Assembly (NCBI RefSeq): GCF_016887565.1
Contig: NZ_CP069396.1
Location: 5,004,001 to 5,068,000, forward strand
DNA: 64,000 nt
Origin: Archangium violaceum
GTDB lineage: Bacteria; Myxococcota; Myxococcia; Myxococcales; Myxococcaceae
Direction of reading: 5' to 3'
The position numbers and the translations under genes were made by a program. Under the pieces are notes generated by a model. That model saw only the letters and a list, made by a program, of their open reading frames with translations. It was not told the DNA's origin and did not search any database. Positions 17,133 through 26,037 of this stretch are shown piece after piece (within the stretch, counting starts at the first letter, position 1; every line of letters starts with the position of its first letter).

Positions 17133-17756
17133 ATGAAGCCGGTGTGTCTGTCCGACAGGAAGTCCATGTTCCGTTCGTTCGTGTTCGTCTCGTTCTTCGC
17201 CTCGAGCCTCGCGCTTCCGTCCATCGCACTCGCGCAGGAGGGGACGCCGCAGGGAGCTTCCACGCCCATTCGTTCGCAGCGTCGCTTCGCGCTCATGGCG
17301 GAGGCCGGGTGGAACACCCTCAGCGGGGTGGGGCTGCAGGCCACCTACCACTTCATGCCCTCGCTCTCGCTCGACATGGCGGGAGGGCTGTCGGCGTCGG
17401 GGTGGAAGGGCGGCGCGCGCTTCCGCTACAACTTCCTCGCCTCCAATTTCACGCCCTTCCTGGGCGCGGGATTGATGATGACCGGTGGCGCGGGTGACGA
17501 GCCCATCTCCCTCGATACCAACAACAACAGGGTGCTCGCCCGGGTGAAGCCCGCTCCCTTCGCCCAGGTGGTCGGTGGCCTGGAGTTCCTCGCGGATGGA
17601 GGCTTCTGCGTCTCGGCGACCGCCGGCTATGCCTTCGCCTTGACCCAGAATCCGGAGATCGTCTCCGGAACCCCCAACGAAGCGCAGCGGCAGGCCTTCC
17701 AACTCTTGTACGGCAACGGCATCTCGTTGGGTCTCGCGCTCGGCTACGCCTTCTGA
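17133..17756 (+). CDS. Outer-membrane beta-barrel protein
   Basis: A 207-residue protein with a cleavable signal sequence (MFRSFVFVSFFASSLALPSIALA) after a short polar start. GAGGGGGAAG precedes the chosen ATG; an internal ATG at 17166 is also possible. The mature part alternates polar and hydrophobic residues in strand-like blocks (FALMAEAGWNTLSGVGLQAT, FRYNFLASNFTPFLGAGLMM) and ends with aromatic Phe, the usual barrel-assembly signal. An eight-stranded OmpW/OmpX-like barrel is plausible. It is followed 47 bp later by a TPR protein on the same strand. Function unknown. Confidence 0.65.
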   Translation: MKPVCLSDRKSMFRSFVFVSFFASSLALPSIALAQEGTPQGASTPIRSQRRFALMAEAGWNTLSGVGLQATYHFMPSLSLDMAGGLSASGWKGGARFRYNFLASNFTPFLGAGLMMTGGAGDEPISLDTNNNRVLARVKPAPFAQVVGGLEFLADGGFCVSATAGYAFALTQNPEIVSGTPNEAQRQAFQLLYGNGISLGLALGYAF

Positions 17757-17803
17757 CCCGAGCGGACAGGGAGGTGGCACATGCTATCGTCGCCGCCCTT
17801 CCC

Positions 17804-19252
17804 ATGCCCTCCCGTGGATTCCAGCTCCTCCTGGCACTGTTGCTCCTCCTGGTGGCGATGCCAGCGGTGGGCGCCAGACCGGCGCTGCCGCCCACCGAAG
17901 ACGTGATGAAGATGCTGCGGGAGATCCAGACCGCGCGCCTGCGCGGCGGGGCCCCGCAGCTCGCCAGGGACCTGGAGGCGAGCGCCGAGGCACGGCCCTC
18001 CGATCCGATGCCCCGCATCTACAAGGCGTGGCTCTCGTTCCCCGCGGACACGTGCTGGAACGAGCTCAAGGCCGTGTCGGTCCTCCACCCGGAGAACCCG
18101 TGGCCCCATGTGGGCATGGGGATCATCTACGTGCGCTGGGGGCTGCACGCGGAGGCGAGGGCTTCACTGGCCGCCGCCGTCCGGATTGCGCCGGGCTTCC
18201 CGCCCGCCCTCTGGGGCGAGGCCCTGCTGCTGCAGGCGGAGAGCAAGCCGGTGGAGGCGGAGGCTCGCCTGCGCGAGGCACTCTCGCGGCTGGATGTGCC
18301 GCAGCTCCACACGGACCTCGGCCTGATGCTCGCGCGGCGGCCGGAGCAGGAGGCCGAGGCACGCGCGGAGCTGGCGCGCTCGGTGGCGGCCTGGCCGGAG
18401 CAGCCCGAGGCACTGGAGACGCTGGCCCGGCTCGCCCGCGCGGCGAAGGACGCGCGTCAGGCCGCCGAGGTCGGCGAGCTGCTCGTCTCTCTCCGCCCCC
18501 AAGATCTGGAGGCGCACCGGGCGCAGGGCGAGGCGTGGCTCGCCCTGGGCGAGCGGGAGAAGGCCGCGCTCTCGTTCGGCCGGTATGTCGCGCTCGGTGG
18601 CTCCTCGCCCGCGCCGCTCTCGATGTTCGCCCGGCTGAACGCCGACCTGGGCAGGTCCGCCGAAGAGGAGAAGATCCTCACCCGGCTCGTGTCCGTGGAC
18701 ACGGCGGACGCGGAGCCGGTGAGCCGCCTGGCCTCGCTGGCCGAGGCCCGGGGAGACCTGGCCGCTACCGAGCAGTGGCTCCTGAAGGCCTCGGAGCGCG
18801 CGCCGAAGCGGAGTGACTTCCACGCGCGCCGGGGCCGGCTGCTCGTGAAGCAGGAGCGGTGGCGCGACTCGCTGGAAGCCTACCGTCTGGCGCTCGCCGC
18901 CCCCGAGCAGCGCATCGCGGAGGCCGAGGCGGAGGCCGCCGCGGTGGTGAAGCGCTTCCGCCTGATGGCCACGCCCGCGAAGGGGACGCAAGAGCAGATC
19001 TACAATCGCGTCTCGCTGGGCCTGGTCGCCCTCTACATGGAGCGGCTCAAGGAGAAGCCAGACCTCAAGGGCATCCTCAAGGTGCGCGTCCAGGTGGACG
19101 AGACGGGGCACGCGACCCAGGTGGCCGTGGTGTACGACAGCCTCGGGGACGCGCTGCTCGCTGGGCATGCGTACTTCGCGTTCCTGGACGCGCAGTACCC
19201 TCCTGGCCGCGCCGAGCCCGTCTTCCAGTATGTCTTCCGCCCGCCGAAGTAG
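17804..19252 (+). CDS. Secreted TPR-repeat protein with TonB-like C-terminus
   Basis: The 482-residue protein has a signal peptide (MPSRGFQLLLALLLLLVAMP...VGA). It then consists mostly of TPR helices, for example AEARASLAAAVRIAPGFPPA and ALETLARLARAAKDARQAAE. The last 80 residues (LKVRVQVDETGHATQVAVVY...YPPGRAEPVFQYVF) look like the TonB/AgmX-type C-terminal domain seen in periplasmic proteins. It probably scaffolds a periplasmic or envelope complex. The frame is open from 17774, but the ATG at 17804 places the signal peptide correctly. It may be transcribed with the barrel gene upstream. Confidence 0.7.
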   Translation: MPSRGFQLLLALLLLLVAMPAVGARPALPPTEDVMKMLREIQTARLRGGAPQLARDLEASAEARPSDPMPRIYKAWLSFPADTCWNELKAVSVLHPENPWPHVGMGIIYVRWGLHAEARASLAAAVRIAPGFPPALWGEALLLQAESKPVEAEARLREALSRLDVPQLHTDLGLMLARRPEQEAEARAELARSVAAWPEQPEALETLARLARAAKDARQAAEVGELLVSLRPQDLEAHRAQGEAWLALGEREKAALSFGRYVALGGSSPAPLSMFARLNADLGRSAEEEKILTRLVSVDTADAEPVSRLASLAEARGDLAATEQWLLKASERAPKRSDFHARRGRLLVKQERWRDSLEAYRLALAAPEQRIAEAEAEAAAVVKRFRLMATPAKGTQEQIYNRVSLGLVALYMERLKEKPDLKGILKVRVQVDETGHATQVAVVYDSLGDALLAGHAYFAFLDAQYPPGRAEPVFQYVFRPPK

Positions 19253-19365
19253 CCTGGCGGACTCCTCGGGGTCACTGGAGCGTGTCGATGTTCAGCGGGT
19301 TCCGCGGGTCGATGGGGCGCATCCACTGACCCTGTCCGACGAGTTACGACTTTATCGACTGCTCT

Positions 19366-22080
19366 TCAGTCCTCCACCGGGAGGGTGAAACGGAAGGTGG
19401 CGCCCTGGCCCGTCTCGCTCTCCACCCAGATGCGGCCACCGTGGCGCTCGACGAGGTGCCGGCTGATGTAGAGCCCGAGCCCCAATCCGCCAAAGCCAGA
19501 GACGGGGGCATTCCGGGCCCGGAAGAAGCGCTCGAAGAGGTGCGCCTGTTGGTCCGCCGGGATGCCGATTCCGGAGTCCGCGACGGAGACGATCGCCTCC
19601 GCTCCTTTCCCGGTGAGCGCGACGCGGATCGGCCCTTTCTGGGGGCTGTACTTGCGGGCGTTCTCCAGCAGGTTCGTCAGCACCTGCTGGAGCCTGCCCC
19701 GGTCTCCCTGGACGACGAGCTCCTCCCCGTATTCCTCGTACTCCAGCGGGTGATGGAGACTGCGCGGGCGGAAGTCGGCCAGCACCTCGCGGATGAGCTC
19801 CTGGAGCGACAGGCGCTCGCGCTCCAGCTCCAGCAGGCCCGCCTCGATCTGCGAGGAGTCCAGCATGTCGGAGATCACCCCCGTGAGCCGCTCCACCTGG
19901 GTGAGTGCCTTCTGCGCGAGCTGGGGCGGGACGGGCTGCCCGGCGGCGCATCGCTGCTCGAGCCTCTGCAGGTGGAGCTTGATGGGCGTGAGGGGAGTCT
20001 TCAGCTCGTGCGAGGCGATGGAGAGGAAGTCATCCCGGATCCGGATGGCCTCGTGGGCCTCCCGCAACAGCCGCTCCCGCTCCACCTGCGCGAGGCGCTC
20101 CTGCGTCAACTCGACGACCACGGCGCCGACGCCCACGACCTTTCCGCTCTTCATCCGAACGGGGTAGTAGCTGACGCGCCAGTATCTCAACTGGCCCGGG
20201 GTGGCTGGGACCTCGAGCGCCATGTCCAATCCGATGACGGGCTCTCCGGTCTCCATGACCCGACGCATGAGGGGCTCGATGGTGCTCGCCGCGTACGGCG
20301 TCATCTCGCGGAGCTCCCGGCCCACCTCCTCTTCCCGGGTCTTGCCGTGGAGCGCGGCCAGCGCGTCGTTGGTCCGGATGAAGCGCAGGTCGCGGCCGAG
20401 GAAGCCCAGTCCGATGGGCGCGTTGTTCAGGAAGGTGTCGAGCAGGGCGAACGACTCCTCCATCTGCTCGCGCGCGTTCTGCTCGGCCGCGAACAACCGC
20501 TCCTGCTCCGCCTTGGCGTGGCGCTCCTCCGTGACATCCCGGTAGCTCCAGACGCGTCCGATGATGGTGCTTCCCAGCCGCTGGGGGAGCGAGGTGCGCT
20601 CGAGGATGCGTCCGTCGAGGAACTCGACGGTATCGACGTACACCTGGTCGGAGACCACGAACATCTCGTGAAGCCGCGTGATGAACCGCTCCGGGTCCTT
20701 GACCAGGGGGGCGGCGGCGGTGACCGCCTTCGTGACGTCCATGTTCACCAGCAGGACGTCATCGGGGAGCCCCCAGAGCTGCTGGAACCGCTTGTTGTAG
20801 GCGGTGAGCCGCTGGTTCGTGTCCACCACGATCACTCCATCCCCGATGGAGTCGAACGTGGCGCGCAGCACCGAGGCCGCCCGCTCCAGCTTCTCCCGGG
20901 CCCGGCGCTCCTCCGTGATGTCGCGGTAGCTCCAGATGCGTCCGATGATGGTGCTCCCCAGCCGTTGGGGCATCGAGGTGCGCTCGAAGACGCGCCCGTT
21001 GCGGAGCTCGACGATGTCGACGCCCTCCATGTCGGGATCCGAATACATCTCACGGATCCGTGCGCTGAAGCGCTCCGGGTCCTTGACCTGGGCGAGCGCG
21101 ATCTCGAGGGACTTCTGGGTGTCTGGCGCCCCTTGCAGAGCGTCGTCGGGGAACTCCCAGAGCTGTTGGAACCGCTTGTTGTAGGCGGTGAGCCGCTGCT
21201 CCTTGCTCACCACGAGCACGCCATCCGTGATGGAATCGAACGTGGCGCGTAGCAGCGAGACCGTCTGCTCCAGCTTCTCCCGGGCCTGGCGCTGCTCGGT
21301 GACATCCACCATGATGCCGCGGAGCTTCGGGGGCTGTCCTTCCTCGAAGAGTACCGTGACGTGGGCGCGGAGCCACACGAGGCGTCCATCCGCGGCCACC
21401 ATGCGGTACTCGAACTCATAGGGCCTGCGCTCCCGGGTCGCCTTCATGCAATAGGCCTGAGCCCACCCGCGGTCCTCGGCATGGACGTGGTTCTCCCAGA
21501 AATCCGGCTCCTGTATCCATTGGAGGGGGGAATAGCCGAGCAGGCGCTCAGCCTGTCTGTTCACGAAGGTGAAGCGGAAGCCCACGTCGGCTTCCCAGAC
21601 GATGCAATCCAAGGCGTTGAGGAGCTCTTCGTACTGTTGCTGGGTCCGGGTGAGCTCCTGTTCCAGCGCCTCGTGGCGGGCCGCCTCGGGTCGCACGGTC
21701 TCGATCGCGCTCAGGCGGGCACATGCCCCCAGGCATTGATCCGCATCTCCAAAAACGGGAAGCACGAGGGCTCTCAGCCGCCGAGTCGGCTCGCCGCTTT
21801 CGCAGACCGTCTCCTTCCCGGTGAGGGCCGTCCGGAGTGCCTTCGTGAGCCAGGGGAGGTGGTGGAGCACCTCTTCGAGATCCCGTCCTTCGAGCGGCAC
21901 CTCGTCCCCCCACCCGGGAGTAGGTGCCAACGAGCTGTCCATCCGGATGATCCGACCCTGACTATCTATGATCAGCGAGGCATGGAGGCTGGTGCCTACC
22001 TGGAGAAGCAGTTCGGGGAAGGAGGGGACGGAAGGCTTCCTCCTTGCTTCACGTCCATGCCCGTCTGCTGCTGTCGTCAT
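19366..22080 (-). CDS. Multi-PAS sensor histidine kinase
   Basis: A 904-residue cytoplasmic kinase with no membrane segment. It has an N-terminal PAS-like region, a PAS/PAC domain (about 160-280), two very similar PAS domains (about 280-410 and 410-535), and another PAS (about 555-670). HisKA (SHELKTP, His691) and HATPase domains follow (N box NLLENARKYS, then DSGIGIP and GLGLGLYISRHL). The two middle PAS domains share ATFDSI.DGV, LTAYNKRFQQLW and QRLGSTIIGR, so they arose by duplication. No response regulator lies beside it, so this is an orphan kinase. The gap at 22081-22275 probably holds its promoter; I see no gene there. Confidence 0.92.
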   Translation of the reverse strand: MTTAADGHGREARRKPSVPSFPELLLQVGTSLHASLIIDSQGRIIRMDSSLAPTPGWGDEVPLEGRDLEEVLHHLPWLTKALRTALTGKETVCESGEPTRRLRALVLPVFGDADQCLGACARLSAIETVRPEAARHEALEQELTRTQQQYEELLNALDCIVWEADVGFRFTFVNRQAERLLGYSPLQWIQEPDFWENHVHAEDRGWAQAYCMKATRERRPYEFEYRMVAADGRLVWLRAHVTVLFEEGQPPKLRGIMVDVTEQRQAREKLEQTVSLLRATFDSITDGVLVVSKEQRLTAYNKRFQQLWEFPDDALQGAPDTQKSLEIALAQVKDPERFSARIREMYSDPDMEGVDIVELRNGRVFERTSMPQRLGSTIIGRIWSYRDITEERRAREKLERAASVLRATFDSIGDGVIVVDTNQRLTAYNKRFQQLWGLPDDVLLVNMDVTKAVTAAAPLVKDPERFITRLHEMFVVSDQVYVDTVEFLDGRILERTSLPQRLGSTIIGRVWSYRDVTEERHAKAEQERLFAAEQNAREQMEESFALLDTFLNNAPIGLGFLGRDLRFIRTNDALAALHGKTREEEVGRELREMTPYAASTIEPLMRRVMETGEPVIGLDMALEVPATPGQLRYWRVSYYPVRMKSGKVVGVGAVVVELTQERLAQVERERLLREAHEAIRIRDDFLSIASHELKTPLTPIKLHLQRLEQRCAAGQPVPPQLAQKALTQVERLTGVISDMLDSSQIEAGLLELERERLSLQELIREVLADFRPRSLHHPLEYEEYGEELVVQGDRGRLQQVLTNLLENARKYSPQKGPIRVALTGKGAEAIVSVADSGIGIPADQQAHLFERFFRARNAPVSGFGGLGLGLYISRHLVERHGGRIWVESETGQGATFRFTLPVED

Positions 22081-22275
22081 GGACTCCTTGCTCCCCTTGT
22101 GACGAAGCCCCGCCGTGTCACGTCAACTTTGCAACACGGCAAGTACATCACAAAATCAGCTCTTCTCCTCCCTGTCCTGCTGAGGGGGTGCCATTGTCCG
22201 TGCGAGGTGCCCACGACGCGCCCGGGGACGATGTGTTACCTCGTCTGGCGGAGAGGGCGGGTGGCGCCTGTCCGC

Positions 22276-22869
22276 TCACCCGGCATCTTCCACGGTGCGT
22301 CGGACTCGATAGGCTGGGGCTCCCTCGAAGTCCTGCTTGCCCAGGGGAACCCCCGCCGATCTCAGCAAGGCGTACACCACCGTGATGTGGAAATAGAGAT
22401 TCGGGAGGACGAAGCTGAGCACGAACGTCTGGGGATTCTCGAAGACGCGAACCTCCCCCGGCTTGGCCACCGAGATGGGACGTTCTGGCGCGGCGTCGAC
22501 CTCCTCCCGCGAGATCGTTTCCAGGTAGACGAGAGCCTCCTGGATCAGCGTCCGCAGCGCGGTGAAGGACGTCAATCGCTCGCCGAACTCCCGCTCGGAG
22601 CCCCTGTTGAAGACCGAGAGCTCCCGCGTCTCATCGTCCGGAGCGATGCGGCCGGCCAGGCGCGCGGCGCACCCCTTCGCGCCGGAGACGACGATCTCCA
22701 CCTGCCGCGAGAGCGGGAACATCTCCGGATGAAGGCGCCGCTCCAGGAGCAGCTCCGGGCTCGTTCCTTCCTTCTCCGCGAAAGCGGCTGCCTTTTGAAG
22801 GATATGACCCAGGTTCCGCAGCATGCGGACCAGGGTGGGGATGCTGGCTTGATAGACCGGGATTTCCAT
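22276..22869 (-). CDS. DUF1993 family protein
   Basis: A 197-residue protein opening with VYQASIPTLVRMLRNLGHIL and containing PDMF-like LHPEMFPLSRQVEIV, LIQEALVYLETI and FVLPNLYFHITVVYALLRSA. This is the pattern of DUF1993, a DinB-like four-helix bundle family. No enzymatic activity is established for the family. It has no signal peptide. It lies alone, divergent from the GcvR-like gene; the 211-bp gap between their starts should carry promoters for both. Confidence 0.8.
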   Translation of the reverse strand: MEIPVYQASIPTLVRMLRNLGHILQKAAAFAEKEGTSPELLLERRLHPEMFPLSRQVEIVVSGAKGCAARLAGRIAPDDETRELSVFNRGSEREFGERLTSFTALRTLIQEALVYLETISREEVDAAPERPISVAKPGEVRVFENPQTFVLSFVLPNLYFHITVVYALLRSAGVPLGKQDFEGAPAYRVRRTVEDAG

Positions 22870-23080
22870 GGCGGTGCCTGTTCGTGACCTGCTGGTGCGG
22901 GCTGGTTCGGGAAAGACCGAGGTTATGGCCTTCCCGGGGAGAGCGCCCGCACCTTCTGGGGTGCCATGACCGTTGGTTCCGGCACGGCGGCGACGGAACG
23001 TCAGCTTCCGACAGGTCGGCCCCGCTCCATGAAGGATGTGCGTTCGCGACGCCGAGCCGGGTTGTTATGGTGCTCGCCCT

Positions 23081-23605
23081 ATGCCTCAGCTCATCGTCAC
23101 CGCAGTGGGTCCCGATCGTCCCGGGCTCGTCGCCGACCTGACCCGTCATGTGTTCGACGTAGGCGCGAGCCTCTCCGATAGCCGCATGGTCAACCTGCGC
23201 GGCCACTTCGCCCTGCTCGCACTCATCGAGGGCTCCCCTGATGCGCTCGCCTCGCTCCGGCGCAAGCTCGAGAGCGACGGCTCGGGGATGGGGCTCCGCC
23301 TCGAGATGTACGAGGCGGCCGCCAGCACCTCTCGGGCTCCTGGCGGCGTTCCCTACCGCCTCAAGGTCTACAGCAACGACCAGCCGGGCATCGCCGCCCG
23401 CGTGACCGCGCTCCTCCGCCAGCACTCCGTCAATGTCGAGGAGCTCGAGACGCGGGTCGAGTCGGCCCCCTTCGCGGGGACGCCGCTCTTCGTGCTCGAG
23501 GGCGTCGTCACCCTTCCGCAGGGCACGAGCGCCCGCAGGATGCGGGACGAGCTGGGGGCGCTCGGCGAGAAGATCGGCTGCGACATCGATCTCGACGCCA
23601 TCTGA
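23081..23605 (+). CDS. GcvR-like protein with two ACT domains
   Basis: The 174-residue protein has two ACT domains. The first starts at LIVTAVGPDRPGLVADLTRH, the second at YRLKVYSNDQPGIAARVTAL. This is the architecture of GcvR, the accessory repressor of the glycine-cleavage system, and of related amino-acid-sensing proteins. It probably binds glycine or another amino acid and acts through a partner protein, not by binding DNA itself. The ATG at 23081 begins the first strand directly; the longer open frame to 23036 lacks ACT sequence. No gcv genes are near, so the target is not evident. Confidence 0.78.
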   Translation: MPQLIVTAVGPDRPGLVADLTRHVFDVGASLSDSRMVNLRGHFALLALIEGSPDALASLRRKLESDGSGMGLRLEMYEAAASTSRAPGGVPYRLKVYSNDQPGIAARVTALLRQHSVNVEELETRVESAPFAGTPLFVLEGVVTLPQGTSARRMRDELGALGEKIGCDIDLDAI

Positions 23606-23669
23606 CGGAGGCACCGCCCGAGGGCGCGGCTCCACCCCGGCCGCGCCTCTCGATAGACCACGCGGGCGC

Positions 23670-24812
23670 TCAGTGAGGGCAGGTGCGCGCCGAGTGCTGT
23701 ACCTGCGCCGGGCCCAGGAGGCAGGTGCTGGCGTTGTTCATGTCGCACGTGGCGGCCGGGTACCAGGTATCCCGGACGGCCTCGCTCACCGAGTCCCAGA
23801 GCGTATCGCCCAGGTCCCGTTCCTGTTCGATGTGCAGGAAGCGCCCCACGTACGTCGAGGTCCCCGTGGTGCAGGCGTTGCCCGCGGGCCGATTGGTGTA
23901 CCGGCCCTCGACGTTGGTCTTGCCGCACAGCGCCTCCTCCGGGCTGCCCGAGGCCTGACAGGCATCGACCCGCCTGTCGGTGGCGGTCAGCCGCGACGAC
24001 AGGTTGTTGGCGTAGGTGATCGCGACCGAGCTGGCGAAGGTGTCGTTGATCGTCCCATCGCCGATGATGGCGCGAGCGACGCCACTGCCCTTGCCGTGCA
24101 GCTGGACGAAGCGCGAGTCGAACAGGTCCTCGAAGCGCTGGTGGGCGGCGAAGAACAAGGTCTCCGTCTCGTGGGCCACATCGGAGCGGCGGGGCGGGCT
24201 GCTCGTGCTGGTGCACTGGCTCTGCGAACCATCACAGCTGGTGTCGGTGGCGCTGGCGCACCGGGTCGCGCCATTGAGGATCAGGGCACGGGCCGACAGG
24301 TCCACGAAGAGCCGGATGCCCTCGCGCCCCGTATAGTCTTCCGCCGCCGAGCCGGTGAAGGTTTGGGAGTGCGGCACCTCGATGACCAGGTTGCGCCGGG
24401 CCTCCGGGTTGATGAACAGGGAGGCCTGCCCCTCGCCGGTGTTGTCGAAGGCGTGGATGAACCACCGGTCCGTCACCGTGTCGTAGTAGCGCTGGACGGT
24501 GTAGCCCGCCGTCGCGGCGCGGGAGATCACCAGGCACCAGTCTCCTGTCTCCGGGTTGGCCAGGCTGGCGTTGGTCGCCGTGAACACCGCGTCGAGGAAG
24601 GCGTTGAAGTTCGTCAGGCGGGTCGCCGAGGGCACCGCATAGCCCGTCGTCGGGTGGTTCAGCCCGTGGACGAAGGCGACCAGATCTCCCGAGTTGGCCG
24701 GAAGGACGCGGAAACGGCCCTCTTCCCAGGCCTCGGCCCGTCCCGCCAGCACACACAGTCCGAGCGCCAGGGAGAATCCAATCATCCGTCGAAGGCTCAC
24801 GATTCGCTGCAT
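23670..24812 (-). CDS. Secreted hypothetical protein
   Basis: A 380-residue secreted protein with the signal peptide MQRIVSLRRMIGFSLALGLC...RAEA. The start at 24812 is favoured by GGAG 7 bases upstream; an ATG at 24824 is also possible. The mature protein has at least eight Cys, suggesting disulfides. It contains EVPHSQTFTGSAAEDYTGRE and DVAHETETLFFAAHQRFEDL, whose Glu/His pairs could bind metal. I do not recognise the family. It is convergent with the ACT gene and divergent from a lipoprotein gene. Confidence 0.6.
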   Translation of the reverse strand: MQRIVSLRRMIGFSLALGLCVLAGRAEAWEEGRFRVLPANSGDLVAFVHGLNHPTTGYAVPSATRLTNFNAFLDAVFTATNASLANPETGDWCLVISRAATAGYTVQRYYDTVTDRWFIHAFDNTGEGQASLFINPEARRNLVIEVPHSQTFTGSAAEDYTGREGIRLFVDLSARALILNGATRCASATDTSCDGSQSQCTSTSSPPRRSDVAHETETLFFAAHQRFEDLFDSRFVQLHGKGSGVARAIIGDGTINDTFASSVAITYANNLSSRLTATDRRVDACQASGSPEEALCGKTNVEGRYTNRPAGNACTTGTSTYVGRFLHIEQERDLGDTLWDSVSEAVRDTWYPAATCDMNNASTCLLGPAQVQHSARTCPH

Positions 24813-25009
24813 GACTCGCTCCATCGGAGGGTCCAGTCCAGGTGACGACCCTACCGGAAAGCATTGGAGTCGCGTCGAAGCGGATGTGATGTGACGTCCT
24901 CCGAACATCCGGAGCCCGGCCGCCCGCTTCCCCTGGCGCCGGATCTGGGTTCCAGTGGCGTCCAGAAAACCCTTGTCCCGATTGTTTCCCGAGTCAAAGG
25001 AGCGCTCCC

Positions 25010-25549
25010 ATGCCTGCTATAAGTCGCCGGGTGATGATGTCCCTGTATCTCGCGCTGATGGGGGGAGCGTTGTGTGGGATAGGGGCCTGCCGCACGGCAG
25101 GGGAGGGGAGTGCGCTCCCGCGTGGGAATGGGTCACCTGCCGGCCCGGCTTGTACCGATGACGCGTGGGAGGACAATGACACGTTGGAGCAGGGACTGGC
25201 CGCTCCCGCCGTCTCCCATATCTTCAATCATGGGCCGTTGAAGCTCGAGGGGAGGGTGGCATGCCCTGGGGACGCGGACTGGATTCATGCCCATGGAGAT
25301 TGCTGTTACCCCTCCGGCGCGGTCGTGCGCTGGGACGCGGCGCTGGGAGCGTTGGAGGTCGAGCTCCTCGATGGCAAGGGCAGCCCGCTGCCGCTGGGCG
25401 CACCTGGAGACATCGTCCAGCGCCAGGCGGGTGAGGTGCGCCTCCTGCGAGCCGAGCATGGAGGCACTCTCCTCGTCCGCGTCCGTGCCGCTGGCGCGGC
25501 GGTGGTGCCGTACTCCGTCGACGTGTTCGCCCCCGTGTTCGTCCGGTAG
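25010..25549 (+). CDS. Lipoprotein with PPC-like domain
   Basis: A 179-residue protein with a lipoprotein signal (MSLYLALMGGALCGIGAC) and the lipid-anchored Cys in GIGAC. GGAG precedes the ATG. The mature part begins CTDDAWEDNDTLEQGLAA, then CPGDADWIHAHGDCC, the hallmark of bacterial pre-peptidase C-terminal (PPC) domains (DxxEDND...GDxDW). A single beta-sandwich domain fills the remainder. It is probably exposed on the outer membrane. Four Cys in two clusters may form disulfides. Role unknown. Confidence 0.72.
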   Translation: MPAISRRVMMSLYLALMGGALCGIGACRTAGEGSALPRGNGSPAGPACTDDAWEDNDTLEQGLAAPAVSHIFNHGPLKLEGRVACPGDADWIHAHGDCCYPSGAVVRWDAALGALEVELLDGKGSPLPLGAPGDIVQRQAGEVRLLRAEHGGTLLVRVRAAGAAVVPYSVDVFAPVFVR

Positions 25550-25560
25550 CGCACTCGGTT

Positions 25561-26004
25561 TCAGACTCGGTGCCGCTCGGCCACGCGGTAGAATTGGGTG
25601 AGGGAGTAGTCCAGCAGCGTCTGACACGAGCGCATGTATTGGTGCGCACGGGCAAAAGGAAACCACACGCGGTTGCCTACGAGCACTTGGGCCTCCTCCA
25701 GCTTCTGGCGCGGAATCCACTGGCCGCCGAGGTTGCGCACCAGCACCTCGCCCAGGTACGCGCCAATGGCGGGCACGGCGGTCTGGTCGATGACTTCCCG
25801 CAGGCGGCTCGTCGGGAACTCCTCGCGCCAGAAGTAGAAGTCGGCGTCCGTGAGGGACTCGGGCGTCGCCTCGAAGACGGAGGGAACCTCCGTGTGCAGC
25901 AGGGCCACGAGGTGCTCGGCGAGGGTGCTGTAATGCTCGCGAGCACGTTCCTCGTTGTCCACGAACGGGCTGGCCCGTGGGACAGGCAGGCTCGGCCACC
26001 CCAT
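25561..26004 (-). CDS. Hypothetical protein
   Basis: A 147-residue protein of unknown family, convergent with the lipoprotein gene. I set the start at MGWPSLPVPRASPFVDNEER (26004); the frame is open further upstream, but that region is the coding start of the divergent gene. It contains DADFYFWREEFP, VRNLGGQWIPRQKLEEAQVL and FARAHQYMRSCQTLLDYSLT, and appears globular and soluble. The 33-bp gap to the divergent gene must hold both promoters or overlap coding sequence. No strong ribosome site is visible. Confidence 0.6.
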   Translation of the reverse strand: MGWPSLPVPRASPFVDNEERAREHYSTLAEHLVALLHTEVPSVFEATPESLTDADFYFWREEFPTSRLREVIDQTAVPAIGAYLGEVLVRNLGGQWIPRQKLEEAQVLVGNRVWFPFARAHQYMRSCQTLLDYSLTQFYRVAERHRV

Positions 26005-26037
26005 TTCGGGTTTTGTTGATTTGAGGACAAAGATTCC

